From NCBI GenBank assembly GCA_900312665.1, contig ONZQ02000001.1, positions 2,742,579-2,806,578 on the forward strand: a stretch of DNA of 64,000 bases, given 5' to 3'. This document shows, piece by piece, positions 36,861-49,138 of this stretch. Each line of letters starts with the position of its first letter. Positions within the stretch are counted from its first letter, which is position 1. Under the pieces are notes generated by a model. The model was not told the DNA's origin, ran no database searches, and worked only from the letters and a program-made list of their open reading frames with translations. Position numbers and translations under genes: made by a program. Source of the DNA: Cephalotrichum gorgonifer. Lineage: Eukaryota > Ascomycota > Sordariomycetes > Microascales > Microascaceae.

Positions 36861-38613
36861 TCAGGGCTGTGCCTTGACGCGGTCGAGTCCGGCCTGGGCT
36901 TGCTTGACTCCGTCCGTGAAACCCATCTCTTTGCTCATAGCAATGCAATTCTCAAAGTGGCGGCGGGCTTCGAGCTTCTTGCCGAGCATGAGGGAGATGT
37001 CGCCGAGGTTGCATAGTGAGACTGCGCAGGCCTCATCGCATTCAGGTGTTCGGTCATCTCCCTTAACGTCTGCGGCGTGGGCGTGGGCGTTGCTGGCCCA
37101 GTTTAATGCGGACTCCAGATGCTGCTCTCTTCCAACGATTCTCAGTGGTGAGGTCTGAGAGGGATCGGGAGTCTCCCCCGGGAGGGTTGTGACGGGAAGA
37201 TGAGGCGGGTGTTGGGCAAATGAGGCAGCTAGGTTATTCACTATGGCACGCTTGTCAGTGACTATCTTGGAGGGCGGGTGTGTGTGTGTGTTTGTGGGTG
37301 GGCAGTATGGATACGCACTGAGGACGGCCCTGTGGCATGGACTCTCGCAGAGTCGGAGGGCGTGGAAATATAGCGGAAGAGCTAGTTGGAACTGGGATCT
37401 GCTCTCGTAGCTCCTTGCCAACGCTAGAGGTGGTTGTTAGAACCGGCTTGGGGAACACACTGTTGGGGACGGCGGAGCAATATCTCACCTTCCAGCGCGC
37501 CGCCAATCTCCGCCGCGCTCATCCAGGGCCCTTCGTCCTCCTTTACGCCCTCATCGTGGCGACGCTTCAGCTCCTTGAGAGCGGTTTCAACGGCCCAGGT
37601 AAGCCGAGCCTGCGATTCTTCAGGCTCCATTACGTATTCGCTGGCGTTCAGCTCTCCCAGTTTCACGTTCGTCCCCACTGCTTTGGTGAGCAGCCTCGTA
37701 CGCTTCCGCCATAGGTTCTCAGGCAGAATCTCCTCCCCTTGTGCTCCTGGGGCCTCTCCCGCACGCTGCTCCGCAGGATCTGGCTTCGGAACCGGAATCT
37801 TCCCCGACAGGGGTACCGTACCCTCCGCAATCCCCTTCTCCATCGTTTCTACCCAACGCAGACAGTCCTTCGCGATACCGTTCAGGACGGTGATAGCGCC
37901 GTCAAAGTTGCCAATCTTTTCAAGCCACGCGGCAACCTGTATGCGGATTCCGAGGACATCGTCAGAGAAGGGGTCGAGTTGGTTCTGGTTGCATTGCTCC
38001 AACGATCGCATGTAGTACTTGTGCGCTAGCTTCGGATCAGGCTTGATGTTGGTATAATACAGGGCACGACGGAGTGACTTCGCGACATCGGGTGGGAACC
38101 TAGTGAACTGGGTGTCGTAAAAGTAGAAGAAGTAGAGGTAGACTGTGTAGAGGGCAACGCCAGTCACGCCTGCAAGACTAGGGGACGAGGTACGTTAGCA
38201 TTGGGGTATCCAGCACTCCTTGGTTGGGGAGCTTCGATATCAAGGACTTACGCGATAAGCGCTAATATGAATTCCCCAGGGCTTTGACGGAGAAGTCTCC
38301 GGAAGCCGTCCTTCCCGGCAAGGGAGAAGAGGGTCGAGAAATCTAGGCCCTTACGGAGGATAGCCCCGACCGACGGCGGGGTCTGCCTGGGTCCGGATGA
38401 TGACGGCGCGTTCTTTTGGGCCTGAGAAGTCGACGACTGGTATCGCGCGAATACGCGAATCTGCATGCGACTGGGATATGAGGAATCCCGTCCGAGGAAC
38501 AAGGACTGGCGGAGGAAGCGAGGCTGTTGGCAGCCTCGCAGGCTTGGTACGAGACCAAGTCGAGCCGGGCTTGTCTGGAGACCTCGGATCGAGTGCAAGG
38601 TTCGGGAAGCCAT
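36861..38613 (-). CDS. MGR3: Mitochondrial TPR protein, Mgr3-like (i-AAA protease adaptor family)
   Basis: Yeast Mgr3 is an inner-membrane adaptor that helps deliver substrates to the i-AAA protease Yme1. Exons on the minus strand are 38613-38252, 38177-37489, 37423-37319 and 37240-36861, with introns of 74, 65 and 78 bp; the product has 511 residues. The N-terminus MASRTLHSIRGLQTSPARL is Arg-rich without acids, as in a mitochondrial presequence. A membrane segment spans about residues 113-140 (FILALIALAGVTGVALYTVYL). TPR-like helices follow, including FPPDVAKSLRRALYYTNIKP and YYMRSLEQCNQNQLDPFSDD, then ARSYESRSQFQLALPLYFHAL and the last repeat with AVSLCNLGDISLMLGKKLEA. Intron 3 contains a TG repeat and its splicing produces MNNLAASFAQ, matching the family. 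The gene is divergent from the acyl-CoA ligase. Assignment to Mgr3 rather than a paralogue is from memory of the family. Confidence 0.85.
37278..37291 (+). repeat. TG repeat in intron 3 of the Mgr3-like gene
   Basis: Six to seven TG units lie inside the 78-bp intron; on the transcribed strand they read as CA. Confidence 0.85.
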
Positions 38614-40412
38614 TGTCGTCTTCGGCTAAGCGAGTACGTGGATATGCCCGGGAAAAACGCCGCTGCTACTCTATGTCTTGGTCGACTCCAGGGGCATGTG
38701 GCCAATGTTGACGAGACGCAGGGGCGGCTCGATGTGATCCTGTCAACTCTGGTGGTCCACTTGATTTCGAGAGGACTAGTTGCGACGGAGCTGTTTTCAG
38801 AGTCCTCGGGATTGGGTAGTGGGTACGACAGGTGTGCCAGCTGCATACAGCTGCGCTATGTCTCTTCGCTTCCATCCACCAGCAAATACTCTGTACGGGA
38901 CTTCGGTTTGTGCACCTTCCGACTCTCGAGTCATACGCGAGACTGTAGCACCGTGATCGGTTAGCCGTCTCCGACCTTTTACGTTCCCGAGGTGCGTAGC
39001 TATTTACGTCAGAACTAGGGGTACAGCATGGTAGCTTGTGGCCACTGGCGCCCGTTCCACTGTGGTGGGTGAGACCATAAAACAAGCGAGTCTTCATGGA
39101 TACGCTAACAAGACGCGTCGGTTAATCGCCTATGAGAGCTTCGACTCAAAGACGGTAGCCCCCTATTCCATTGATCCCACGAGCCTCAAGCAGAGACTTG
39201 CCTGCAGACGTCGGGGAACCAGGCGACCCAGGGAGATGCTGCGTCGGGTTAGACCATCGATGATGCATTGAGGCATAGAGTCGCGGTCGGGGCAACCTTG
39301 TCTGGGTAGGTTTCGGCTGTACGGGCCTCCAAGTCTCGTTTCTTGCTGTGGCCGTCTGGAGAGGTTGTCTTGTGCAGGTGAGTACTCGTAATACTTCAAC
39401 ACCATGTATGGGTGCTCGTACCAGCGGCTGAAAGCGCAGGAGCACCCGTGGACAGGGGCAGAGGCAAGGGCTACAGACTAAAAGGACAAGGGTGGCTTCC
39501 ACCTTGCCCGTTCCTGCCTGCCTTCCCTTCCCGGTTGCCCTTTTCGTCCAATAGTTAGTTCCTAGAGTCTAGCTCAATCCTGTTTACTAGGTCGATAAAC
39601 TTAAGCCTAGCGGAGGACTTGTGATACCTTACCATGCTGCGAGCCGATATTCCTACGCCTTGAAGCTTGAAGACAAGTTCTCTCTCCGCGCCTCATTATC
39701 AACAGGGCAGGGGGGCTCCTTCCATTTGTCACTGGCTCAAGTCTTGGCCGCTAACATCCTGGTCACACCCCAATCATACTTGCCTGCTCTTAGAGGTTCG
39801 ATATTAGCTCTTGCACCATTAACAAAACGAAGAGAAAGGAAAGAAGAAAAGGGGCAGTTGTTCCTCCTAACTACGGATATTGCCTTTAAAGAAATACCAG
39901 CACAGGCAACCCAGGTCGGGGGCATCCGGGGAGTGACCCCATCACCACGTTCCTTCCTACCTCCATGTATGCTCTTTCCTTCATAACTTGGATATTAAGC
40001 TAAAAATCCAGCTTCTCACGCTAGTCAGATGGGTGCACCACTACCCCACGAACATACCGAGGTACCCCTCACCATCCCTGCACCTCTCGCAACCCTGCAC
40101 CCCAGATATTTGGCTTAATTCGGGAGTGACCCCTCTCGCCCAAACCCATGAGTCCCAGACGAAGTTACGATAGCTTATCAAGAGGAAAGGCAAGTATGTT
40201 CTCATGATCTCAGCCAGTATAAGACTCCTACAGTTACTACAAGACACCCCTCTCATAATCAAAACTGCTGCATCCTTCACTGCACCTCACCTCTTTTATC
40301 GTGGGTGGTTCACTTATATGGTTCTCAATCAATGCCCCAGAGCACGACATTGGATTGATTTCAAGCTTCTCCCCTTCACACCCCAAGACATACTTCCAGC
40401 CATAATTTCATC
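38614..40412. promoter_or_regulatory. Divergent promoter region of the Mgr3-like and acyl-CoA ligase genes
   Basis: These 1.8 kb lie between two divergent start codons and should include both promoters. No gene is recognised; one TACTCGTA copy sits at 39383. Confidence 0.5.
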
Positions 40413-42184
40413 ATGCCTATCCAGTCCCGTTGGAGCGAGCCTATCCCCAACTGCTCCATCCAAAAATGGATCTTCGGCTCGTCCTTCGGACCTCTCTCCG
40501 ACCGCAAGGCCTTTATTGATGCAGACAACCCGGATACGAAGTACATCACATTCTCGGATTACAGGCTGGTTTCAAAGCAGATCGCCATCGGCTTGCAAGC
40601 ATCCGGACTGCGCCCTGGCGACCGAGTAATGGTGTTCTCCGGTAATAGCATCTACTTCCCCGTTGTCTTCTTAGGCATCTTGATGGCTGGTGGGATCGTT
40701 ACCGGCGCGAATCCCGGGTTCACCGCCAGAGAGCTGGGCTATCAGCTCCGGGACAGTGGTGCGGCATTCATGTTCGCTGCAGGCAATGCAATCCAGACAG
40801 CTGTGGACGCAGCCAGCGAAGCTGGTATGCCATCAGAAAACGTCTTTGTGCTAGATACCACAGCACCCGGCTCGCATTCTATGGAGACCCCCGCCACTAT
40901 GGGAACTAGACACTGGACAGAGGTTGTCGCTCCGAAGGAGAACGCCGAGAAGTTCGACTGGGTTGAGCCTGCAGATGCACGCACCGCTACCTGTTGTCTC
41001 AATTACAGCTCCGGCACGACGGGAGTACCCAAGGGCGTCGAAGTCTCCCACCACAGCTACGTTGCCAACGGAGTGGGCGTCGTGAAGCTTAGCCGCCAGA
41101 AGGTCGACTACGAGGAATTCCGCCAGCGAGCAGCTGCCATTGGCTTCCTGCCCATGTACCACGCCTTCGGCCAGACCTACTTCATTGCCAACTTTGCACA
41201 GCAAGGGATACCTGTATACGTCATGCCCAGCTTCGACTTTGTCAAGGTGCTGTCTCACATCCAGCGATATCGAATCACCCACCTCACTGCCGTACCGCCC
41301 ATCCTCGTCCTCTTGACGAAACACCCCCTCGCACGGAAGGCCGACCTGAGAAGCCTCGAAGTAGTAGCATGTGGCGCCGCGCCGCTCGCACCCGACGTCC
41401 TCTACGAGATGGATAAGAAGTTACTCCCGGAGGGCGTTAATGTGCGGCAAGGGTGGGGTATGACAGAGGTGACATGCACCTGCATATCCTGGGAAGGTGA
41501 ATCCAAGGGCACAAATTCCTCCGTGGGAGAGTTGATGCCAAATTGTCAGGCGAAGTTGATGCATCTCGACGGAAAGACGGAGATTACGAGTGCGAAGACA
41601 CCGGGCGAGCTGTGGGTTTCGGGGCCTACGTTGATGAGGGGGTACTGGAAGAATCCAAAGGCGACTAGTGAGACGATGGTAGTCGACCCTGACGGCACGA
41701 GGTGGCTCAAGACGGGGGATATCGCATATGTGGAGACGTATAGCCCCGGCGGATTATTCCACATCGTCGACAGGATGAAAGAGTTGATCAAGGTGAAGGG
41801 TCATCAGGTTGCGCCCGCTGAGCTGGAAGCCCTTCTCCTCCAACGGCCGGACGTTGCGGATGTGGCGGTGGTCGGGGCGACGGTGGATGGCATGGAGATG
41901 CCGAGGGCCTATGTTGTTTTGCGAGAGGGCGCCAGTACTTCTGGCGAAGAGATTGCTGGATGGGTCGCGGGTAATGTCGCCAAGTACAAGAGACTTACAG
42001 GGGGCGTGGTGTTTACTGATGTGATTCCCAAGAACCCGGTACGTGCCATTCCTTTTTCAAACCTTGACTTTGTTCCTCGTGCTAACGTGAAATCTGTTTA
42101 TAGTCCGGCAAGATTATGCGGAAGGTGCTTCGCGAACAGGCAAAAAAGGACGCGGAGGGAGGAATCCCCAAGTCGAGGTTGTAA
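40413..42184 (+). CDS. 4-coumarate-CoA ligase-like acyl-CoA synthetase with PTS1
   Basis: This ANL-superfamily enzyme should activate a carboxylic acid with ATP and transfer it to CoA. Exons are 40413-42038 and 42104-42184, with a 65-bp phase-0 intron; the product has 568 residues. The ATP loop is YSSGTTGVPKGVEVSH near residue 197. Further marks are PMYHAFGQ, GWGMTE near 346, WLKTGD near 434 and DRMKELIKVKGHQVAPAELE. The catalytic lysine of the C-terminal lid is in NPSGKIMRK (about residue 545), encoded in exon 2. The last three residues are SRL, a good peroxisomal targeting signal type 1. Fungal relatives activate phenylpropanoid-type or fatty acids for peroxisomal breakdown or secondary metabolism; the substrate cannot be told from sequence. 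If the intron stays in, the frame remains open to 42233 but loses both the lysine motif and SRL. Confidence 0.92.
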
Positions 42185-42891
42185 GACAGGGGAAGGAAGC
42201 TCATGGCTGATAGAGAGCTTAGCTTCTCGTTAGAAGGAGAGTCATCGTCGGGTGGGAAGTGGCTGGGATGGAGATTTGCTGGATGGGCATATTCCAGGGA
42301 TAGCAAGATAATATGGTTTTAGTCGTCGATTTCAATATAAATATTATTTACACTCTACCTGGATGATATTTCGTGTTGTTCCGCCCAGATTCCCCTGTGT
42401 GCTTGTCTGTATGTTTGCACCGGACAACCCATCCAGGTGAATGCGACACTGGCCTAGGACTCCAGATATTACATAATCTGCGTCATCAATGCAGATGCGG
42501 AAGTGATGCCTGATATACTAGGCAAATAGGCCCACGTACTGGACAATACGTAATCCGCAAGTACGCAGTACGGAGTACAATGTACAAGGACCAGGACCCA
42601 CTTGCGCGAGGTGGCGGATACGCTGGTGTAGCGTAATACATTTACTCGTATAGTGGATAGTGGATGGCATCGCCCCCTTGCGGCTCGTGCTTGACTTGCT
42701 GGGCGGGATGCTCGCTGACGCCGAAACGCCGCTCCTTCCAACACAAATTCCTCGAACACCACGACAGTTCACCGTCGAACCCCCCTTACCAACACCGAGC
42801 CTCGCGATAAAGCCAGCCGCGCACGGGTTGGCCACGACGGTATTTCGATTTCCCGACCGGCGAAAGACACCGACGGACAATTTGTGCGAAC
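42185..42891. promoter_or_regulatory. Intergenic region upstream of CDC50
   Basis: These 707 bp hold the 3' end of the ligase transcript and the CDC50 promoter. A TACTCGTA copy lies at 42643-42650. No gene is recognised. Confidence 0.5.
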
Positions 42892-44548
42892 ATGGCGGAC
42901 TCTCCACCGGGGGCCGGCCGTGCCGACTCTATTGATTCTCGCGACGACATACCGAATCAGCCGCCTGAGAAGAAGAAGAGCAGGAGACCCGCGAGTGAGT
43001 TGACTTCCTCATCATGATTCGGGCCGTTCTTTTTGGCAATGGGCCGCGAGGGGCGATGGCCGATGGGTCCTCGTCGAACTATCCTTTTCTTGGTCGCAAG
43101 AGACTAAAGATGCATTTATTTATCTAGATACTGCTTTCCGACAACAGCGACTGAAGGCGTGGCAGCCCATCCTCACTCCCAAGACCGTCCTCCCCCTCTT
43201 CTTCACCATCGGAATAATATTCGCTCCGATCGGGGGGCTACTCCTTTACGCCAGCTCACAGGTACTACCATCCACCCGCTTCTCCATGTTGCGTCGTCTT
43301 TAGAAGGGCGGCCGCCCTGGCAACGACTTACCGCTAACGCCTTCATCCAGGTCCAAGAGATTCAAATCGACTATACCAAGTGTGGCACCGACGCGCCCAC
43401 AGTGGATGTGGCGGGTGCCGATGGCGCCACGAGCATACCCCCCGAGAATATAATAACGGCCTTCAAGTCCAACTCCAAGGCGCCAGCCAACGCGATGTGG
43501 TCCAAAGTTGCGAACGTCACCACAGACTTCGGCCGGGGCGAGATCATCAACGCGACGCAGTGCGTCGTCCAGTTCACTCTCCCCGAGGACTTCACCCCGC
43601 CGGTCCTATTCTACTATCGCCTGACCAACTTCTACCAGAACCACCGCCGGTACGTCCAGTCGTTCAACGACCTCCAGCTCAAGGGCGACGCCGTCAGTGG
43701 CGGCACCATCAACAGCTCCAACTGCGACCCCCTCCGCTCCAACTCGACCAATGGGCTGCCGTACTATCCCTGCGGCCTGATCGCCAACTCCCTGTTTAAC
43801 GACACCTTCTCATCTCCCGCGTTGCTCGGCGGCGATGAGCCGGTCCCGTACCCGATGAAGAACAACTCCGGGATCGCCTGGGGGTCGGACAAGGATCTGT
43901 ACGGAAAGACGAAATACAAGCCCTCCGAGATCTGGCCCCCGCCAAACTGGGAGAAGCTGTACCCCGACGGCTACACCGAGGAGAACCCCCCTCCGAACCT
44001 GGAGGAGTGGGAGGGCTTCATGGTGTGGATGAGGACTGCGGGCCTTCCGACCTTCAGCAAGTTATACCAGCGGAACGACGATGAGCCGATGCGCAAGGGT
44101 ACATATAGGGTCCTGATCGCCGACGGTACGTGTATTCCAATGATCCGGTGGTAGGACTTTTGGGGGTGTGGTCGCCTCGCCCGAACTAACGTTTTTCTTA
44201 CCTGACAGAGTTCCCCGCGTCCGACTACAAAGGCACCAAGTCCATCGTCATCTCCACACGGACTGTGATGGGGGGTAGAAACCCCTTCCTCGGCATCGCC
44301 TACGTGGTCGTCGGTGGCTTGTGCATTGTTCTCGGCGCCATCTTCACCGTTACCCACCTCATCAAGCCGAGGTATATCCCTTCTCACCCTCCCCCTTTTT
44401 GCCATCTTTACCGTTGGATGGTTTTGCTCACCGATGCTGCAGGAAACTCGGCGACCACACGTACCTCTCGTGGAATAACACCCCAGCCAACAAGACCAGC
44501 CCTTCAACGGGCATTACCACTGGCCGGGAGGCTCGGGATGTGGCCTGA
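42892..44548 (+). CDS. cdc50: Cdc50/Lem3 family subunit of phospholipid flippase
   Basis: Cdc50 proteins are obligate partners of P4-ATPases and are needed for their exit from the ER and for lipid flipping at Golgi, endosome and plasma membranes. Exons are 42892-42994, 43128-43261, 43351-44125, 44209-44371 and 44443-44548, with introns of 133, 89, 83 and 71 bp; the coding length is 1281 nt (426 residues). The cytosolic N-terminus has [18 protein letters not shown], a family signature. The first membrane segment is [20 protein letters not shown] (about residues 53-72) and the second [20 protein letters not shown] (about 364-383). The long loop between them carries [24 protein letters not shown], several N-glycosylation sequons and paired cysteines. 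Its C-terminus is short and cytosolic. Every intron boundary keeps the family sequence, so the model is firm. Confidence 0.94.
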
Positions 44549-45296
44549 TAAGTCGGTGGGCGGCATGGTACGGGGTATTAGCGAAGACCAGGCCGGAAAT
44601 CTTTTAACGTATTTCCTTACTTTTACTCCCTTTTTTGACGCGTGGGAATTCGAATCAAAATGTATAGATATGCTCCTTGTCTTACTTGTCGTTATCGTAT
44701 CTTACCGACAAGTGCAGTTCCTTGCTTTCCCTTCGTGTTTATCTTTATTTTCTTGGTTTCAAGATGGAGAGGGGGGGTTGAGGGGGGTTGAGGTCAGGAA
44801 ATGAAGCCCTTGGCCTTGACACGAGCATGTACTTCCGTTTTCCTGTCGTTCTTGTTGTTTTATACGCGGCTTTACTCGTTGGGAGTTTTTTTAGGACATT
44901 GCAAGTATGGAAAGATCTTGTTCTCATCACACGAGGTACGCTTTCACGTTGCTCTTGGGGAAAATCTCTCACGCCAGTATGCGTATGTCAAATGGCAGGT
45001 AAGGTAGGAATATATTTCGACTTCCGATACAGACGATAAGGGAATAAATGAGACCAGAACTCCACGTTTTGTGATATTGATCCTCGCAAACAAGAAAAAA
45101 CCCAGTCTCGAGAGATGAAATCGAAAAAAAAATGACAAAAGGAAAGTGTGTCTATCCCACCCGGTCCGATAAACACACACCAAAACGACGGTTTCCCCCG
45201 CTGATACTCACACACTAGAAACGACAACCGAATCGGGCATTCCGAAGGGCCTCGAGGCTTAGAAGGAAGAAAAATGAGGAGTGGTACAAGAAAGGC
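44549..45296. other. Convergent intergenic region between CDC50 and SPT16
   Basis: These 748 bp lie between two stop codons and are probably 3' untranslated sequence and terminators. They are T-rich on the plus strand and hold no recognised gene. Confidence 0.6.
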
Positions 45297-48200
45297 TTAG
45301 TGCTTCCGCTTCTTCCTGCCTCTCTCCTCGTCATCGAGGCCGCTCTCCCGATCCCTCTTCTTCGCCTTCTCCTCCAGCTCGTCCCAATCCTCTCCTTCAT
45401 CATCTTCACTGGCATCCATATCCTCGTCATCCTCGTCTGAGACGTTGGAGCCGTAGTCTGAGCCTTCTTCGCTCGACTCCGACGCGAGGTCCAGCTCGCT
45501 ATCTTCGATCTCGAACGCGCTCTCCTCGTCCTCCTCATCTGATCCGCCCTCGTCGTCCGAGTCAGCCTGCAAGAACGACCAGCCTCCATCTTGGTAGAAG
45601 TGATGCGGGTCGGCCGTGACGGTCTTCATGATGGTCGGCCAGCTGAGGTTCAGGGGACCCTCGCTGAAGAGGATGTCCGAGTTGTCGAGCCAGTCCTTGA
45701 CATCTTCGAGCTGTTCCACTGGGATGGTGTTGACATGGTACGGCGTCCGAGTGTAGTCCTTAAACACGAACACCAGGTCGAAGTTCTTAAGACCGAATTG
45801 GACACGCTCCAAGTGGGCTATCTCAATGTCATCGAGCGTGAGCACCATGAATGGAGGTTCGATGACCTGTATGAGGCAATCCGTCGTCGGCTGGATGAAG
45901 ACATTGCTTCGGAATGGGACCCCGTAGAACCCTAGCTCCCGAATCGGCATGTCGACCTCGATGCCTTCGTTCTTGCCTCCGTCGGCAATCTTCTGAGCGA
46001 AACCGTGGAAGGTCTTGTCCAGCTCCTGCCGACGGCGCCGTTCCTCTTGCTCCTGCTCAAACTCATCCTCGTCGCCGTATCGGTACTTCCTCTTGCGGTT
46101 GCCCGTCTCGTCAAACTGGATGTCAGTCGCTTCTCGATAGAACTGAACGTCCTTGGTCTTCTTCTTATTGCCGACAATAATAGGATCTTTCAAGTGGACA
46201 TGGATGACCACAATGAGCTCGTGCTGACAAGGCTGGAAGAAGAGATGGCGGACGTTGGAGAACAGGATGTCTACCCGCTGCTGAGTGCTGAGAGGCGACT
46301 GGTACCGAATACCGTTCTGGTGAATCTCCAGCTTTCCGGGAACACGCTTGCCCTCCATCGCCGGTCGTATGAAAACATTGTCCAGCACAGCAGGCCGACG
46401 ATCTGATTTGCAGGGTTAGTAACGATGAAACAAGCAGGGCGGCACATGTCACACTTACTTCTTATCTCAACTAGCTTGCCCTGCTCAACGACATCCTCCA
46501 TGTCCTTCTTCTCCTGGTCTCGCTTCACCGCGTCTCGCTTCATGTTCGAAATTTGGTTGGCGATTTCAGTATACCGACTCTTGTTCTCGGAGCGGAATGT
46601 TAGACTGCGGACGAAGTGCGCCGAGGCATCCTCAAACGGCTGGTCGTCTCTCCTCCCTACACCCTGGCCAGGAGAAAGGAAGTTGATCCGAAGGAAGACC
46701 CAGTCCCCTTCGTCATTGACGCTGGCGTTCTTGATTGTGTTGATGTGGAAAGGGACCGCCCGGCCCATTACCGGCACCACGACGGAGTTGGCCTTGACGT
46801 CGACAACAATCTTGAGGTCCCTGACCTTGGGTGGGAGCTGATTGTCTCGTTTATAAGACTCGAATTTCTTGAACTGCTTTGTCTCGACGCCATTTTGGCC
46901 GCCAGTCGATTCCGCGTATCGAGCTAGGCCTTCCTTTTGCTTTTTCGCGGCGAGGATTTTCTGATGCTCTCGTCGCCTCGCCTCGGAGTCGTCATCGACC
47001 TGGGTTGTCCTTTCGGACCTAAGCCTGGTTTGCGTGATGTTCTTCTTCGCCACAGCTCCGACACGCTGGTCCTTCTTCTCCTTCTTCGGTGTCGGCTGCG
47101 CTTCTTCCTCGTCCTTGAAGAAGAAAGAATTCGAGTTGGCCTCAATCGGAGCCTCGGCAGTGAAGACGACGGGTTCCGCGGCCGTAACACGGACCGTGTC
47201 CATAATCATCAGGGAGTATACTTTGCTGTTCTTATCTTGGGGCTGGGGGTTCTCAATATCGGAGAAGCCGGTCGCGATACAAAGCGTCATGCCATCCCGA
47301 AGGGTTCTCGAATTCTTTCCGTTCAGCACCAGAGTGGCATCCTTGGTCTCGAGGCCAATTCCCCAGCCCACATTTCGTAGGAAGTGCTTCTCCATTTCGG
47401 GCTTCTTCGCTCGGATGGTGCTGATAGCCTTGGCATAGATATCCTTCGCGGCAACACCATCTCGGATCTCCTTCAGGACGGTATTGTGGACGGTGCAGAG
47501 GAGTTTGTAGTTCCCCTCCTGGGTCTTGTTGGGGTCAATCAGGTAGGTTCGCGCGATTGCCGAGCAGTACGACTTATATCGGAGCCCCATAGCGGCGATA
47601 ATTGTTCCGGCATGTAGGATATCATCGTTGACCTCGGTCGAGAGTCGGAGGTCATATTTGCCACCGCTCTGTATAACGGGCCCGGTAACCCAGTCGAGCT
47701 GGGAGGCGTCGAGGTCCGATGGGAGCTTCGACTTGTTCGGAAGCTGCACCGTCTTCCAGAATTTATCATCGTCTAGCTTCTTATCAACCTTGTCGGCGAG
47801 GGCGCTGTGCTTGACCTTCTTCTCCTGGTCAAGAATGTTGGACATTTCTTCGAGGAAGTATGGCGTCATAAGGGCCACGCAAGCCTTCGCTGAGGTTCGC
47901 ATCGCTCGTAGTTCGGCTTCATCCTTGACGGAGAACGCGGCGGCGGAGAGGGCTGGCGTGATGTCGACCTCGCTGACGTCCTTGCAGTTCTCGGCGAAGG
48001 CCTTCTTCCATTCGTCGACGAAGGGGCCGCGTGAGACGTCCTTGGCAATCGTTCCAACTTTTTTCTAAAGGTATCACGCGTTAGATGATAACGTTCCAAC
48101 CGGATGAACATCGTATAGCGCTCGAGAAGATAACCTACCCCTGCGCCCTTTATCTTCTCCGTAATAGTGGCCCACAGCTTGTCGTTATCGGCGGCGTCCT

Positions 48201-48662
48201 TGCCGCGTACAAGAATTTCGATGGGGAACCGGCCGCCCTTCAGTTGCTCGAGATGTTTGGCTGCGTGGAGACAGCGTTAGCTCCTCATTTAGGCATCAGT
48301 GCGGAGTCGGGATGGCAAACGTACCCTTCTTGGCCGTCGTCAGGATGTAGAGGCAGTCGAGGGTGAAAAGCATCAAGGTGGCGGGGAATTCGTATCCCAA
48401 GAGCCAAAACTAGGTAGCCACTGTCAATTCTCGATCCGGTCGCGTCGTGCGGAGCTCGGTCGCGGCTGCTTCGGGTGCGACTTACGTGCATGGCGTTGTT
48501 CTTGTAGAAATCCTGGCCATCCTCCGGCTTCCCCATTAGGATGACGATAGAGGAAGCGCCATTGAACAAGCTCTCCTTGGAGCGCAAATCATTCTTCCAC
48601 GCGCCCACGAAGTGGGAAATGCGCTCCTGGAAGACCTGGCCGTCGATCTTGATTTCCGCCAT
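45297..48662 (-). CDS. spt16: FACT histone chaperone subunit Spt16
   Basis: Spt16 with Pob3 forms FACT, which loosens and rebuilds nucleosomes during transcription and replication. Exons on the minus strand are 48662-48486, 48409-48325, 48260-48139, 48064-46459 and 46402-45297, with introns of 76, 64, 74 and 56 bp; the product has 1031 residues, the usual length. The N-terminal part is the aminopeptidase-like (M24) domain without catalysis, from [15 protein letters not shown] through [13 protein letters not shown] and [13 protein letters not shown]. The dimerisation and middle domains follow ([57 protein letters not shown]). The C-terminus is highly acidic ([16 protein letters not shown] onward) and ends in basic GRKKRKH, a likely nuclear signal. 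The last intron joins [14 protein letters not shown]. It is divergent from DAP1. Confidence 0.96.
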
Positions 48663-48816
48663 CTTGATTGATGGTGAAACGGGATGGAGGTCGATGGGCT
48701 AACCACAGGAGAAACGGTGGAGGTGTGGAGGGAATCAGAGCTACCTTCTCAAGTACTACCACTGTCGACGCGAAAATTTCCCGACCGAGAGCAAGCAGTC
48801 GCGTTAAGGATGGTGA

Positions 48817-48824
48817 TCACGTGA
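48817..48824. promoter_or_regulatory. Palindromic E-box TCACGTGA
   Basis: This perfect 8-base palindrome sits within GATCACGTGACT, about 155 bp from the SPT16 start and 315 bp from the DAP1 start. It fits a bHLH site (Cbf1-like or SREBP-like). Dap1 acts in sterol synthesis, so an SREBP link is possible but not shown. Confidence 0.45.
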
Positions 48825-49015
48825 CTGATGTCATGAGAAAGCAAGCTCCCAGATTGCGTGGTTTGGCTCCCCGCAATGCGGAGGGATGAGCCTAGGTATT
48901 TCAACCCGTGGTGGGGCATAACAACGGGTAGCACCCATCTAGAGCCGATGGTTGAGATGCGCGTGGCTCCACGGAAGCGAGGATCTCACTCATCTTGACA
49001 AACTACCACAACCCA

Positions 49016-49023
49016 TATAAATT
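49016..49023 (+). promoter_or_regulatory. TATA-like element of DAP1
   Basis: TATAAATT lies 116 bases before the DAP1 ATG, followed by a pyrimidine-rich leader. Confidence 0.45.
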
Positions 49024-49138
49024 AGGACACATTCTTTCCCGTCTGACCTCATACCCCATACTCTGCGCTCTTTTCCTAATTACTCTTCCGTATCACCTTC
49101 ATCCGCACTTAGCACCGAGGCTATAGATAGACCAGAAA

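Larger units (their letters stand above)
48663..49138. promoter_or_regulatory. Divergent promoter region of SPT16 and DAP1
   Basis: Only 476 bp separate the two start codons. They contain a palindromic E-box at 48817-48824 and a TATA-like element at 49016-49023, both listed below. Confidence 0.7.

Noticed and set aside
40413..44548. Secondary-metabolite cluster around the acyl-CoA ligase
   Set aside because: No polyketide synthase, peptide synthetase, terpene cyclase, P450 or transporter is nearby; the neighbours are housekeeping genes.
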